Source: Gavia stellata | Lineage: Eukaryota; Chordata; Aves; Gaviiformes; Gaviidae | Reading direction: 5' to 3' | Length of the DNA stretch: 64,000 nt | NCBI RefSeq assembly: GCF_030936135.1 | Contig: NC_082598.1 | Span: 9,552,687-9,616,686, forward strand | Part shown: positions 26,887 through 38,224 of the stretch, one piece after another | Position numbering within the stretch: the first letter of the stretch is position 1 | Layout of the letters: the number at the start of each line of letters is the position of its first letter | Program-made: the position numbers and the translations under genes | Notes under the pieces: generated by a model | What the model saw: the letters and a program-made list of their open reading frames with translations, nothing else | Database searches by the model: none | Told to the model about the DNA's origin: nothing

Positions 26887-28476
26887 GTACTGATATTTTT
26901 TTCCTTTGTTAGAGGGGGTGACTTTTCTCTTTCACAGAAGTCCATGCACAGATCTGTCTCCATTCCCAGTTGCACTGCAGAGAGGGACCACCCTTGAAGC
27001 CTGTCATCATTATTCCTTGCAGATGGCAAATTCCCGCGGAATAATTAAGAGCCAGTAGTCAGATGTGGCCTAAGGCGATTCCTGCATTTGGGGAGCAATT
27101 ATTTTGCAGCAGGGCTCACATATGAAGCTGAGCTGATGCTGGGGTGGGTGATGTGTAAGGTCCTATGAAAAAGTTTAACAGCGTATCTGCTTTGTTTTGT
27201 TGAACGTTTCTAGCACTCATAGTCAACTACGTGAATAGCCTCTGCTCCTACTGACCAGGAGGCTTCTGCATTAGGTACTTTCAAAGGAGGGCGGTATTAT
27301 CCTAATTTACTGTTACTTGGAGACACTCTGCTGCATCCTGTTGCAAAGCCTGGTGTCTTTGTACTTGGTTTGATTGCAGATCACCATTAATTAAAACAGA
27401 AAAATCAAACCGCTTGTTATGATTTTAATCCCTTTATTTTAAGGAGTGTAGAAATAAGAAAAAGGATCATCTCAGATCACTTGTAAATAGTGGAAGGGAT
27501 AGGAACCCCAGTCCTGGGGTTATAGGAGTTACATTACCAGATCTATATTTTGGTATGGGCCAAAATATATCTGTGACTCTATATGTACGTGTGTGTCTCT
27601 TGCTTCTGAACCATCCATACAAGCTGTTTTGGGGATTGCTGTACTCAAGCATTTAGCACATGCAGATTTGATGTTCTTATGCAACATCTTTTGCTTAGTA
27701 TGCACCAACTTAAAAATCAGGAAGCGACAGAATGTTGTCCTGCTTTCCTGGGTTTATCTAAAGAGAATTTTCATGTGCATTTTATCGTGTTGCTACGACT
27801 TAACCTTATTTGATTCTTTCTTTCTTCCGTTTAAACATACAGGAAGGGAAGGTAAACTTGGCTGAACTAAGGACCACCCTAGCAGTTTGCCAGGATCCTT
27901 GAGGCTTGGATTGAAATCTCTAATAGAAAGTTGCAGTTTAAGTCAGTCCAAGTTTCCTGTGTTCCCTCTTGATCTAAACAGTTTACCTGTTGGATCAAGA
28001 AAATACTTCATTTGAAACCTGTGTACTTATCAAAAAATTTACCTCTGTGTGAAGAGGAGGTGTTGCTGGACGAGACTATACCTATCTTCAGGGCATGGAG
28101 TGGTCTGGCTGTGATGTTCAGGAACAAATGATTGGCTGCAAATAAAGGTCTGAAGCCCAGATTAGGAGGGGAAACGGAAGGGCAAAGATTTTTGATGCAT
28201 TTACCATTAGAAGTTCTACCTATGAATTAGTGGAGGTTTAACAGAAGTCTTTTCCTTCAGCTACTTTCATAAAGGAATAAGTTTTTATGATCACTGTGGT
28301 ATGTAGTTAATGATAATGGTTAGCTTTAGTTATTATTCTTGTGAAAAGAGGGTGCATCAATAAAGCAAGTCAGTGGGTAAAAACCTCATTTCCAGGTTCA
28401 GGTCTATTTAAGCCAGCTCTATAATCCCTGCAGTTTTGATCTCAAAGTCTAACAGTGAACCAGCTGTCCAGATTCA

Positions 28477-28534
28477 TCACAGAATCACTAAGGTTGGAAA
28501 AGACCTGTAAGATCATCAAGTCCAACCATCAAGG
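28477..28534 (-). repeat. CR1 3'-tip fragment in gene A intron 1
   Basis: ATCACAGAATCACTAAGGTT followed by GGAAAAGACCTGTAAGATCA and TCAAGTCCAACC is a very short, 5'-truncated CR1 on the minus strand. The run of about 50 bases is identical to the tip of the CR1 at 45500, so both come from the same recently active subfamily. Confidence 0.85.
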
Positions 28535-28864
28535 TTGCTGCTCTGGAACTGTGTAGTTAGAAAAAAGATTGGAGTCACAGGTAAAGTTGCTGGCATCCTG
28601 GCTTGCAAATGAAACCAAAAACTGTCTAGGAACTTCTGATCATCTCCTTCACATCTAGGGACATTCTCTTCCAGTTGGGTTTTATGTGCACTGCTGGAAA
28701 AGTACAAAGAACTTCTGTCCATGCTCTAGATCTCCTGATATTTTTTTTTTTCTTTCAAAGGAAGACTGCCAATGCTTTAGCCATCAGGAACATTAAGTTC
28801 TTTATAACAAAGCCTTGTATCTGTAATGCTCCTCACTGACTTGTTTGTGTCTCTTGATAAACAG

Positions 28865-29007
28865 AGAAGCACCCATTCCCAAGATGCTGGCACCCTGCCT
28901 TCTGAGAAGAGTGGTCCTTACAGTTCCTTTAGTTTTTGTGGTTTCACTGCTTCTTGCGGAGTGTGTTAGATCTGATCAAGAAGCGGGAACAGCCATACCA
29001 GCTGAAA
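28865..29007 (+). CDS. NICOL1-like: Gene A exon 2 (5' UTR plus signal peptide)
   Basis: The acceptor is TGATAAACAG (AG at 28863-28864), which is pyrimidine-poor and weak. Nineteen untranslated bases precede ATG 28884. There are 41 whole codons plus the first base of the next (A of AGT, Ser). The donor is AAA then GTATGT at 29008. The encoded MLAPCLLRR start and following hydrophobic run form a signal peptide. Cleavage is likely near AECVRS, before DQEAG, but was not computed. Confidence 0.87.
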
Positions 29008-32000
29008 GTATGTACCAACCTACAGTCCTCTCATACAGCTTATACTGTAGTTTTAATGTTGCAGGACTTGATATCACTGAAGCTTGTCCAAATAATTCAA
29101 ACTATTTTGGACTTGTCTTGCTTATGATTTTTTAAAATCACAACTTGATAGCATACCGGTGCTGTTTTTCTCCTGCATCCAAGGCTCTCCACTCTCTTAC
29201 CCTTATCTCCTGCCTGTTGCTGTCTTGCTTGTACCTGAAATCTGCCACTGTTCTGCACCTTTTCTTTTGTACAGCCCTTTCATTGTGTTAGCCCTTTCTA
29301 TGCCAGGAGTCACCTTGTTTGCTTTTCAGAGACATTCTTGAGACTTGCTTTTTTCAACTGACATTGACTGTTCATTACATCTTTCATTCTTGGTAATGTC
29401 TACTATATTAAAGTCAGTAGTTTTTATTAAAAAAATTCACAATAAAGATGCCAAGAAAGCACACTTTGTCAACACTTAGTTTTGCAGCCTTCAACCACCT
29501 AATTCTCCTTTGCTGATCTGTGTTGAGTTTAATTTACATCATAAACATAACGGCAGGTCCCTGCATCAAGTTGTTGGTGTGGAAAATGCTGTTCTCTCCT
29601 TATGTCTGGTCCATATATAATAACACTAAGGTTGGGTGGTGGTACAACAATGGAAGAGGAGGTCTGTAATACTGTTCAATGTTTATTTTTTATACCTTTT
29701 TTTTTTTCCTAGCCAGTTAAAGAATTTGGCAGACTCCATTTCTCCAGCAGGCAGGATTCCTGTCTGCTGATTAGCACACAGATCATGAGCTGGAAGCTCA
29801 TACTTCAGCTGATCAGAGGCATGTAGTAATCAGTCAAATATCAAGTGTTTGCAAAATATGCTGACAGACACTACAGGATTTTCCAACAGCACTGTAGGTT
29901 TCATCCTTTCTTCCTTACCAGACCTCAAAGAGCAAACTAAACCTGAGCTCAGAATTTCTCATTTGCGTAATATTTCCTATGAAGTTGTCAGAGAGGCACA
30001 GGCACTGAGAAGCAAATAAGAGCATATGTAGAGCCTGATGATTCGAAGACATTTCATCATGTCTATATTTGTTCTGCCTCAGTACTGCTATCTGTTAGGG
30101 CACAGTTTTGTGTTACATGATGATCAAGGCAAAGCAAGCCTTGTGACCTTCAGTCTGGATATCTAGATATGGGAATACTATCTTAAACACTGCAGTTAGT
30201 CCAGAATGCAGCAGTTCTGCTTATCAGCAATGCCCACTAATGACAGGACATTGTGTTTATCTGCTGCTTGCTTCACCAGCTTTGGACAAAGCTGTATCAT
30301 ATTCAAAGTTAGAGGCTAAGTGATCTGTCTTTGTGATAATGTAGTCAATTTTATTCCATTAGTTTTCTATTTAGAGCTCAAGTTTGTGAGATTACGAGAC
30401 AAGATTTTTCAGGGAACAGGTTCATGGTTTCAGAGGTAATTTCTGAAAAATCTGAAAAATCTGAAGATGAGGTTGAAAATGTGCTCAGGGTTGGTGGAGC
30501 AGAATGAAAGACTCAAGTTATGGGTTTAGTGTTTCCACACTATGAACTATGACAAAAGAAGGACGAAGGGAACAGCAATAACAGAGGAAGAAAATTTTTA
30601 ATGAAAATTTGTTGAAGTAATTATTTTGTCATTGAGAGACTGGGTGGACCATCATGATGGGCCATTTACAATAACGTGGATTTTTCAAGAGTACATACAT
30701 CAATACTCTGTGGACTCTTTTCTGTAGCTCTTTCTCATACTCAAAATCAGTTTACTCCTTCTACTTAATACTTCATGCCATATAGTCATGATTCTCTACT
30801 AAATGCTCTACTAAATGCTCTCCTAGGTCGTCCCTGTGTTGATTGCCATGCGTTTGAGTTCATGCAGAGGGCTCTGCAGGATTTAAAGAAGACAGCGTAT
30901 AATCTAGACACACGGGTAAGGAAATGTTCAATTTCTTTTTTCTTTATAATATGGAAGAAAATGCTGTGGATGAAAGTAGGTAAGGTGGATGGATTTTGCA
31001 CAAGACACATAGTCAACTATATTGTCCTATCATCTTCTAAGGTGAGGCTGGGTAATTACATTTCACCTCTCTATGCAATAATCTGTGGAATTCTTCTGCT
31101 TTGGGGTATCAGGGACACTAGGAAGCTTAGGAAAGAGAGAACTGACAGTCCTCAGCCCTCTAGCCTTCTCTTGCTCAGTTACAGCCATTAGCACTGCTAT
31201 CCTCATTCCAAATGCTGAGCGCACACCTTTTTGTTTTTATGTTAGGGTGAGTAAGGTGACAGCATAATTTATATTTATTACCCAAAAGGAGAGAGCCAGC
31301 TCAAACAAAAAGCCTACTAAAATAAAATACTCCCCTGCACATGCTTTTACCCCTGGGGAGAGGCTAAGGGAAGAAACATAAACTTGTAGATAGTTTTTAC
31401 ATTGATCTGATTCCATAATGATGAAAAAGGTGACAAAGTAGAACAGCATAGGGAATGAAACTTGTTTGGCTTGCAGTCAGTGTGGAGAATTTGCCAAGGT
31501 TGGTATCTTCCTTCTGTGAGGGAAGTTGAATCTGTCTCTTGCTACTGCAACCTGCAATCTGTGACTAGCTGTATCCCAGCTGCTGTCAGATAGCGGTGTC
31601 TCAGGAGGGTAGCTTTTTCCCCACCTACTGTGTACTCTTTAGCTGAAGTGCTATATCTACACTTGCACAGATTTTTCAACAGAAGGCACTCAAATTTTTT
31701 TGCTATTATAATCTATGGTCAAGGTTGTTCATAGTTCAAAGCCTGCGAACTGGCATCTTTGAAGAATGGTTTGAGCTAACTCCAAGCAGGGTCCATGATG
31801 ATTAGGTGAAAATGCAGGTGCAGGAATGAAGATGCCTTGAATTGTGACATAATAAAAAAAACCAAACAAACATTCCAGCAGAACCAGATTGGTATGATGT
31901 AGCACATTTACAGTTAAACAAAATCTGTTCAGTAATTGCAGGTCAAATGTAGTTTAGGGTTCTTCATGAAGAAATCTTGTTAATGAATACGACTGCTGAA

Positions 32001-35000
32001 CACTGTATACAGCCCAAACAAGATGTTCAGATTGTGCTGTAAAGTGGTTCTAGCATACCTTTTCCATCTTTTACAAACCTTTGAACTTTTCGCCAGAATT
32101 TCTAAATCTTGATTCAAAAATCTCTCAGCTTCTAAAATCTTTTCTGATTGTCTGGCTATGGCAGTGACCTTTATGACACCTACAGCTTGCAGACCAAGAG
32201 AGAAGCTTTATAAATTACAGATATCCAAAGGAGGAGTAGCAATACGAGCCCCAAAGATAGCAACTGTATTTTAATACTTTTAAAAAAATAAAAATAAAAG
32301 ACAGCCAAGGAGAGAAAATGAGGATACAAAAAAGGTTCGGTTGAGAGGAATGTCCTATTATTGACTTTCACAGTTGTAGATTTGACAGCAGGCCTGAAAA
32401 TGTCGCTCCATGATATATTCTCACTAAAACAAACCTATCGCTTCCTTATCACTTATCATCTAAATAATTGAATCCATACTGAGATCCTTCAATGCCTCTG
32501 GACTAGGACAGGCTATTCCAGTCATTAAGCTAGGAATTCTGCCTACGTTTTCAAAAGACATGGAAATATTTAATAGTTGAAGACTTCTTGGAACTGCCTT
32601 CTACAGTGTTTCAATTCTTAGTTTTATTACTCAGCTGTGGCCCAATTTGATGCAAACTGGGAGTTTTAAGACAATTGCTTTCAGCTACATATATATTTTA
32701 CATTTGGCTATTTTAGTCTGTTTTGCTCCTTAGTGGGGCAAATGTTTCTGTCCCCAGAAATACAATTCCCTTTGTTCATATTCCCCCTAGAGACACTAAT
32801 TTCCTTGAAAAACTCTCTTTTGTTTGCAGGCAAGATTTTTAGATGATGACTAAGCAGCTCCTAACTGTGTTGGAGGGGGAGGGATTCCCAAAAGCTTAGA
32901 AAGGAAACTCCCATTTAATTCCTCCTGCAAATCTCACCTTGCAGTTCTGTGCAGGAGAAACCATATAGTTTTATTGCACAACTCAAGAGTTTTCACACTT
33001 AATTTGGCCCTGTGTTGATCTGCATGGTGTTTCACAAAGCAAACTGACTAGCATAGGTCACAACATACCTTTTATAGGGGCCATAGGCTATATCTCTTTC
33101 CTTTTACAAGACTAGACATGCTTGTAACCTACGCTGATGTGATGATCACTTACTGATTGACAAGCTGACTGCATTTTACTCATGCCATAAGAGAAGGGTC
33201 ACGGACCACCTCTGAGAGGCTGGCTACTACCCATGCACATACCACATCTGTTTGCCCCGCTGCATATTGTTTTCCACCCCTTCGTTGCTGCTGACCCCTT
33301 GAAGAAGGCTGCAGGCTGGATTAGTTGTTTTAACAGCAGTAACTAACTCTGGGCAATCTTTTCTGGGGATATTTGTGATTCACCACTCAGCCAAAGTGCA
33401 GGATGTGGCAGGTGCAGCTCTGATCATGAACTAGGGAGAGGGTTCTTGTACTGCTGGGATGGAGCTGCTACCATCAAAACCATTCAGCCGGTTCACAGCC
33501 AGCTCCCTACTACATCTAAAAGCTGCTCAAGACAGAGGCCAGCAGGGAGCAGGCCATAAAACAAATCCTGGAAAACAAATCCAGTCAATGGGCTACACAG
33601 GTCACTGTAAGTCTGCACTATAGATGCTTATTTTCAAAATTCCAACACGTTTTTCAGAGTTAACCAGTGGACATTGCATTACAACTTTAAAGAGCTCAGG
33701 AACTGCATTTTTAGCTGCAACTTATCAGCTTTTTTGTAGGTTCAGAATCTGGACCCTGCTCTGTTTGGTTTTCTGGTGGGCTTTTTTTTTTTTTTAAAAA
33801 AACATGCTTTAACCCACCAGGGGATAATAACAAATCTCTGTGCAAATGGTTTTGTGATCATGCTCACAAAACAGTCAGCAAAGCTGTATTTAGTGCCATT
33901 CATTTTGTTCTTTATTCCTTTCTAAACTGTCAATGGTTATTTGGAATGTTCAAAGCACATTAAGTTAGATGTGACCATGAAAGTAAAAACAAAGGCTTGA
34001 AAATGTTATTAAAGATATATAAGATGGTAAGCAGCCTTGCGGCTTAGCTCCAAAGCTGTTCACATGCTGTCAACCTCCCTTATTCAAACCATTGCAAATG
34101 ATGTCAAGGAGATGGTTAGAAGTTGGCAATTGAATGTCTTTTAGGTGATTAGCGAAGTCTGATCAGATCTTTCCAGTTTTGCAGGGTAGCTGAAACAATC
34201 AAAAGCGATACCTGATTTAATATAGAACCACAGGGCTGTGTCTAGTGATTTATCATCTGACCAATAGATAGCTTTTCCTGTACTAAGAAGGCAGGTGGTA
34301 AGCAGGATGCTTCAGCCTAGCTCTGCTCTAAGTGCCTTTAGCTGATGTGGTTCAATGGATAACATAGCTTTTAAAACACAGCCTTTAATTACATGGCAAT
34401 TGCATCTCATATGAAAATCACAAGACAGGCAGATTAAGGATGGATTTCACTGGCATTTAGAGCTGGTAGACTTCATAATGCCCTTTTTTTGTGTAGCTGG
34501 TTATACCAGTGGGGATTAATTTGGTGAGTGGACTTCCAACAGCTAGTGTGCCCCATGACAATATGGAGGAAGTCCTCTCTTGGATCAGACTGATTCTCAG
34601 ATACAGCTTCAGCTCATGATAGACAAACTGAGATGAAGATACAGTGTTGATGTCAAACAGATCTGTGCTCCATCATGCATCTGCTGAAGCCACAAGTGCT
34701 CCAAACAGCCAGGAAAACCGAAGTGTATGTGCGCTACAGAGGAAGGATTCCCAAATTTCCCTTATTCAGCTCCGCTGTCTCTTCCCTGGTCCTCAGGCCC
34801 TTCTCGCACAGGTAGGCTGAGAGGGTGCAGGCCTTTCTGATCATACCCAGCTCCAGCTCTGAGAAGTTCCCAATCTGCCCTCGTTGCTCCAGAAAATCCC
34901 TGTGAGGAGCAATGATCTCTTGATATTGATGAACCCCAGTTCAACTGGGGGACCTCTGCTTTCACTGGTTTGGGACCCCTTTCCTTAAAGAAGCCAGCAA

Positions 35001-35903
35001 TCTCATCACATCTTTCTTTGAACTGTGATAGCTGTATGCCAGCTCAGCACCTATCATCTATTGTAGGCTCCAACAGCATATTAACAATAACAAGTGAGGC
35101 AGGGGAAGTTAAAACAGAAGTAAATTTCTTCACTGAGAGGGTGGTCGGTCACTGGAACAGGCTCCCCAGGGAAGTGGTCATGGCACCAAGCCTGTCAGAG
35201 TTCAGGGAGTGTCTGGACAATGCTCTTAGTCATATGGTTTAGTTTTAGGTGGTCTTGCGAGGAGCACAGTGTTGGACTTGATGATCCTTATGGGTCCCTT
35301 CCAACTTGAGATATTCTATGGTTAAATTATGCCTTACTTTCTCTGTATAACTTTCAACAGTGAGTCCAGGCTGTAATACTCTAAATTTAATTTTTTGAGT
35401 CTGTTTTTAAGTAAAAAGAAAATTTCTGACAAGTTTTTGGGGTTGTTTAAGCTTCTCATGAACTTGAGAGCTTATGCTCCAATTTGTGCAGTTGAAGTAA
35501 GATTGTAAGAAAGACAAGTAACTTTAAACAAAAATAACAGCACCCAGACACATACTGAATGTACTAATGTGAAAAACATTAATGTGTACCAGACTGAATT
35601 TCTCCGTATCACAGGAAGTATTGCCATGTTGGTATGGCAATTAATCACACAAAAGCTAAATTATTTTGTAGAGCAGTAAGCAGTAAGTCTGATTTTTACC
35701 TCAAGCCTAATCTCATACAACAAATTCCAAATCTTAGAATAAAAGTAAAATGGACTTTTCTTTGGGAGCTAATTAGTTTTACAGTGCTGACACTTGGTTT
35801 TTGATGTTGCTTTTGTTCCCCCCTCTTGTAGACAGAAACTCTGCTTCTTCAGGTGGAAAAGAGAAATCTGTGCGACTGTGTAACTGCAAATCTGCTGAAC
35901 TGA
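28884..35903 (+). CDS. NICOL1-like: NICOL1-family small secreted protein, copy A (3 coding exons)
   Basis: Coding exons 28884-29007, 30827-30915 and 35832-35903 join to a 94-residue protein. Order: hydrophobic signal peptide (about residues 1-27, core LTVPLVFVVSLLLA), a short linker ending IPAES, the core RPCVDCHAFEFMQRALQDLK, then TETLLL and a C-terminal LCDC motif. This order and length match mammalian NICOL1 (formerly C4orf48, about 95 residues), a secreted neuropeptide-like protein reported to bind NELL2 and act with it in lumicrine signalling from testis to epididymis, and also expressed in brain. The four core cysteines (CxxC and CxC) are present. Odd points are the tail VTANLLN after the last Cys, unlike gene B or human, a KR pair before NLCDC that could be a processing site, and two extra cysteines in the signal region. 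Start chosen: ATG 28884 has A at -3 and directly precedes the signal peptide. Introns after exons 2 and 3 are in phases 1 and 0. Confidence 0.88.
29008..30826 (+). other. Gene A intron 2
   Basis: A 1.8 kb phase 1 intron. No repeat or RNA gene was recognised. The only notable structure is a small triplication of CTGAAAAAT around 30442-30468 and the doubled branch-point-like 12-mer at its 3' end. Confidence 0.8.
30827..30915 (+). CDS. NICOL1-like: Gene A exon 3 (conserved core)
   Basis: Acceptor CTCTCCTAG, donor CGG then GTAAGG. The 89 bases complete the split Ser codon and encode 29 residues, from RPCVDCHAFEF to NLDTR. It differs from gene B exon 3 at 7 of 89 bases, causing one residue change (Thr here, Met in B). 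The upstream intron end carries two tandem copies of CTCTACTAAATG (30794-30817), each with a TACTAA-type branch-point match. Confidence 0.93.
34740..35030 (-). pseudogene. Unidentified minus-strand coding-like remnant
   Basis: On the minus strand an open frame from about 35050 reads like protein (for example QFKERCDEIAGFFKERG). Near 34930 the better-looking frame moves to the next register (for example GNFSELELGMIRKACTLSAY), ending at a TAG near 34738. The change of register and the immediately adjacent CR1 suggest a broken remnant of a gene or transposable element. I do not recognise the family. It may be a processed pseudogene, an old retroelement gene piece or chance. Confidence 0.35.
35095..35320 (+). 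repeat. CR1 LINE 3'-end fragment (plus strand)
   Basis: Recognisable CR1 3' blocks occur in order: TTTCTTCACTGAGAGGGTGG, CACTGGAACAGGCTCCCCAG, GTTGGACTTGATGATCC and GGGTCCCTTCCAACTTGAGA, ending ATATTCTATGG. It is 5'-truncated and mildly diverged. The 5' boundary is approximate. Confidence 0.88.
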
Positions 35904-35985
35904 ATCCTGGAGGCCAGCTAAGGAGTATCACCTGTTCAGAAATTTTTAAAATGCAGCTGTATAAAATACAGCTTTATGGAGTTCA
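35832..35985 (+). CDS. NICOL1-like: Gene A exon 4 (C-terminus and 3' UTR)
   Basis: The acceptor CCCCCCTCTTGTAG ends at 35831. Coding runs 35832-35903 (TETLLLQVEKRNLCDC, then VTANLLN, stop TGA 35901-35903). The 3' UTR carries TTTTTAAAATGC before a TATAAA hexamer (35960-35965), aligned with TTTTTAAAATGC and AATAAA in gene B. The 3' end shown is an estimate about 20 bases past the hexamer. Later hexamers (ATTAAA near 36337 and 36526) could be used instead. Confidence 0.85.
35960..35965 (+). terminator. Gene A poly(A) signal (variant TATAAA)
   Basis: TATAAA lies at the position aligned with the canonical AATAAA of gene B, following the same TTTTTAAAATGC block. TATAAA is a known weaker variant. 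T- and G-rich sequence follows within 60 bases. Confidence 0.5.
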
Positions 35986-35989
35986 TGTT

Positions 35990-37677
35990 GCAAGCATGTA
36001 TGCCCCAATGTACTGAGGAAATTGGGGGGCTGTGTCTTATGTATTTGTCTGTTCTGTTTTTTTTTTTTAAAGAGTACCCTCTTTTCACATCCACTGGGTT
36101 GCCAGTAAGGGCTCAATTCAGTTAATCTGTTACTTGGTATTAGAGTGGGGGAAAAATGTACCTGCTTTGATTTTTAAATCAGAGTTGGCCAAGTGTAACC
36201 CACAAGATAAATATGGCCAGCAGTGCTCTAAAGACACTTGCAGCTATTTTTTGTCTCTAATATGAACATATCTCTGTGGCAACTTACCCAGTTATATTGA
36301 GACAGGAAATTGTGGTCTCTGTAGGTTTTGCCTGTGTATTAAACATGATGGAAGTCCTTTCTGTTTGTTGTCTGCACTGTAACCACATTCAGGCATGTTG
36401 TAGTTCTATCATCAGCTGTAATGAGGTATGTGTCATGAGGAGGTATATGTGCGCTGTACTTGGACCAAAACAGTTTATATCTTAGCGCTTGGTTTTCTGG
36501 TATCCTGCATAAGAGGTCTTCTTTAATTAAAACCTTTAGTTTCTTCCCGTCCTTCCCTGGACACTCCATTCTTAACCCACCGTATCGCTAAACAGCTTTG
36601 TATCTTAGCAGGTCAAATGGATAGAGTAGAAAAAGGAGAATAAGGGTATGACTAGGCAGCCTTGCCAGTTCCAGCTGTACCAAATGCTACCACCAGCAAC
36701 TGCTCAACATCACATTGAAGGAAAGGTCCGTGCAGTGCCAAGAAGTTTCTTCATGAGAGTGCTCCTTATTTTACTTCAGGAGAAACACAGTGGTTAGGTT
36801 ACACATATTTGGTCCATTCTGTGGTGGACTGAACTCTGAACATTTTAGTCTTTTCTTGTAGTTGCCTCTGAAAGCTGTTTTTGTTTCAGGCATGAAGACA
36901 GACTTGTGTACCTGAAAGCTGAGATGATTTTTATCCTCAACTCTACCACTCTACCACCTCTACCACTTTATTTGAAGATACTGTGTCTACTCACAAGTCT
37001 GAATTAGGCTGAGCAGTTTGAGTAGATACTCTGAGTTTGTTTGACATGATTTAGAGCTGTCTCAAACCACTCCAGCAGTGGGGCTGTGGGGTGCTAACCT
37101 GGCTTGGCTAGTGGGTGGGAGGTGGACATCTGAAGGCCAAAATCTCTTCAGCTGAATTTGGAACAAAGGGCCTGCCTGTGGTCTTACTTCTCTAACTAAA
37201 CTGGTGGGACTTTGCTGGATGTGGATGAGAGAGGAAACATAACTACTGCTCTGCCAGTGCAGCTGTAGGTATGGTAACAAACAGCTGGGGGAGTAGGGGA
37301 ACACGATAGACAGCCTCAGTGTCTTGCCAAACCTGTCCAGGGCTTGGAAATCAATTCCTGCACACTGAGAAGTGCAGCATGCCCTTCTGCATGGGACCAG
37401 GACATAGGCCAACACAGAAGCTCAGTGTGAACTGGAGCAGGGATTCTGATGTTATGTTTCCAAATTCCCTCAAGGAGCACCTGTGCTGTGTGTTTTTCAC
37501 TAAGCCCATTCACACATGACTCTGAGAACAACAATTCTAAGAGCAAATAAATCAACATTGTGCCCAGCGACTATTAACCCAATAATGAATGCTTATAACA
37601 AATTTGTTCTAACACACTCTGGTCAGATCTATTGTTATTTCAACCCTTCGAGCCCTACCTTGGGTGCTAAAAAGGAC
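35990..37677. other. Intergenic DNA downstream of gene A
   Basis: No gene recognised. It holds a T run at 36056-36069 and a short tandem of CTCTACCAC-like units at 36941-36967. Confidence 0.6.
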
Positions 37678-38224
37678 TGTCGTGGTATAACCCTAGCTAG
37701 CAACTGTGCACCACACAGCCGCTCACTCCCTCCCTCCCACAGTGGGATGGAGGAGAGAATCGGAGAAAAGGTAGAAGTCGTGGGTTGAGACAAAACCAAT
37801 TTAATAGGACAGAAAAGATGAAAATCATAATAATATTGATAAAAGAATATACAGAACAAGTGATGCATAATGCAATTGCTCACCACCCACTGACCAATGC
37901 CCAGACAGTTCCCAAGCAGCAGCCGTGCCCCACCCCGGCCAACACCCCCCAGGTTTTTTTTGTTCATCATGACGTCATACAGTATGGAATGTCCCTTTGG
38001 CCAACTCGGGTCAGCTGTCCTGGCTGCGTCCCGTCCCAGCTTCTTGTGCGCCTGGCAGGGCAGTATGAGAAGTTAAATGTCCTTGACTTAGTGTAAGCGC
38101 TGCTCAGCAACAACTGAAACGTCAGTGTGTTATCAACATTATTCTCATTCTAAATCCAGAAAACAGTACTATACCAGCTACTAGGAAGAAAATGAACTCT
38201 ATCCCAGCCAAAACCAGAGCAACA
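37678..38224 (-). mobile_element. Solo LTR of an endogenous retrovirus (minus strand)
   Basis: About 545 bp starting TGTCGTGGTATAACCC and ending near CCAAAACCAGAGCAACA. This is the reverse orientation of a common avian LTR that starts TGTCCTGGTTT. On the minus strand it keeps a CRE-like TGACGTCA (37970-37977) about where the LTR promoter lies, although the adjacent TATA region has become an A/T homopolymer. It also keeps an ATTAAA poly(A) signal near 37798-37803. No internal retroviral genes flank it, so it is a solo LTR left by recombination. I see no clear target-site duplication, so the ends may be off by several bases. The family name (ERVL or ERVK type) needs a database match. Confidence 0.85.

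Larger units (their letters stand above)
30916..35831 (+). other. Gene A intron 3
   Basis: A 4.9 kb phase 0 intron. It contains a coding-like minus-strand fragment (about 34740-35030) followed by a plus-strand CR1 3' end (about 35095-35320), and a poly(T)/poly(A) junction at 33782-33803. The rest shows nothing I can name. Confidence 0.8.

Noticed and set aside
28845-28883. In-frame upstream ATG giving MCLLINREAPIPK before the gene A signal peptide
   Set aside because: It lies in intron 1 and reads through the acceptor ending at 28864. The exon 1/exon 2 structure shared with gene B argues against it.
37678-38224. Possibility of a full provirus around the LTR
   Set aside because: No second LTR, primer-binding site or gag/pol-like frames are seen on either side, so it is a solo LTR.
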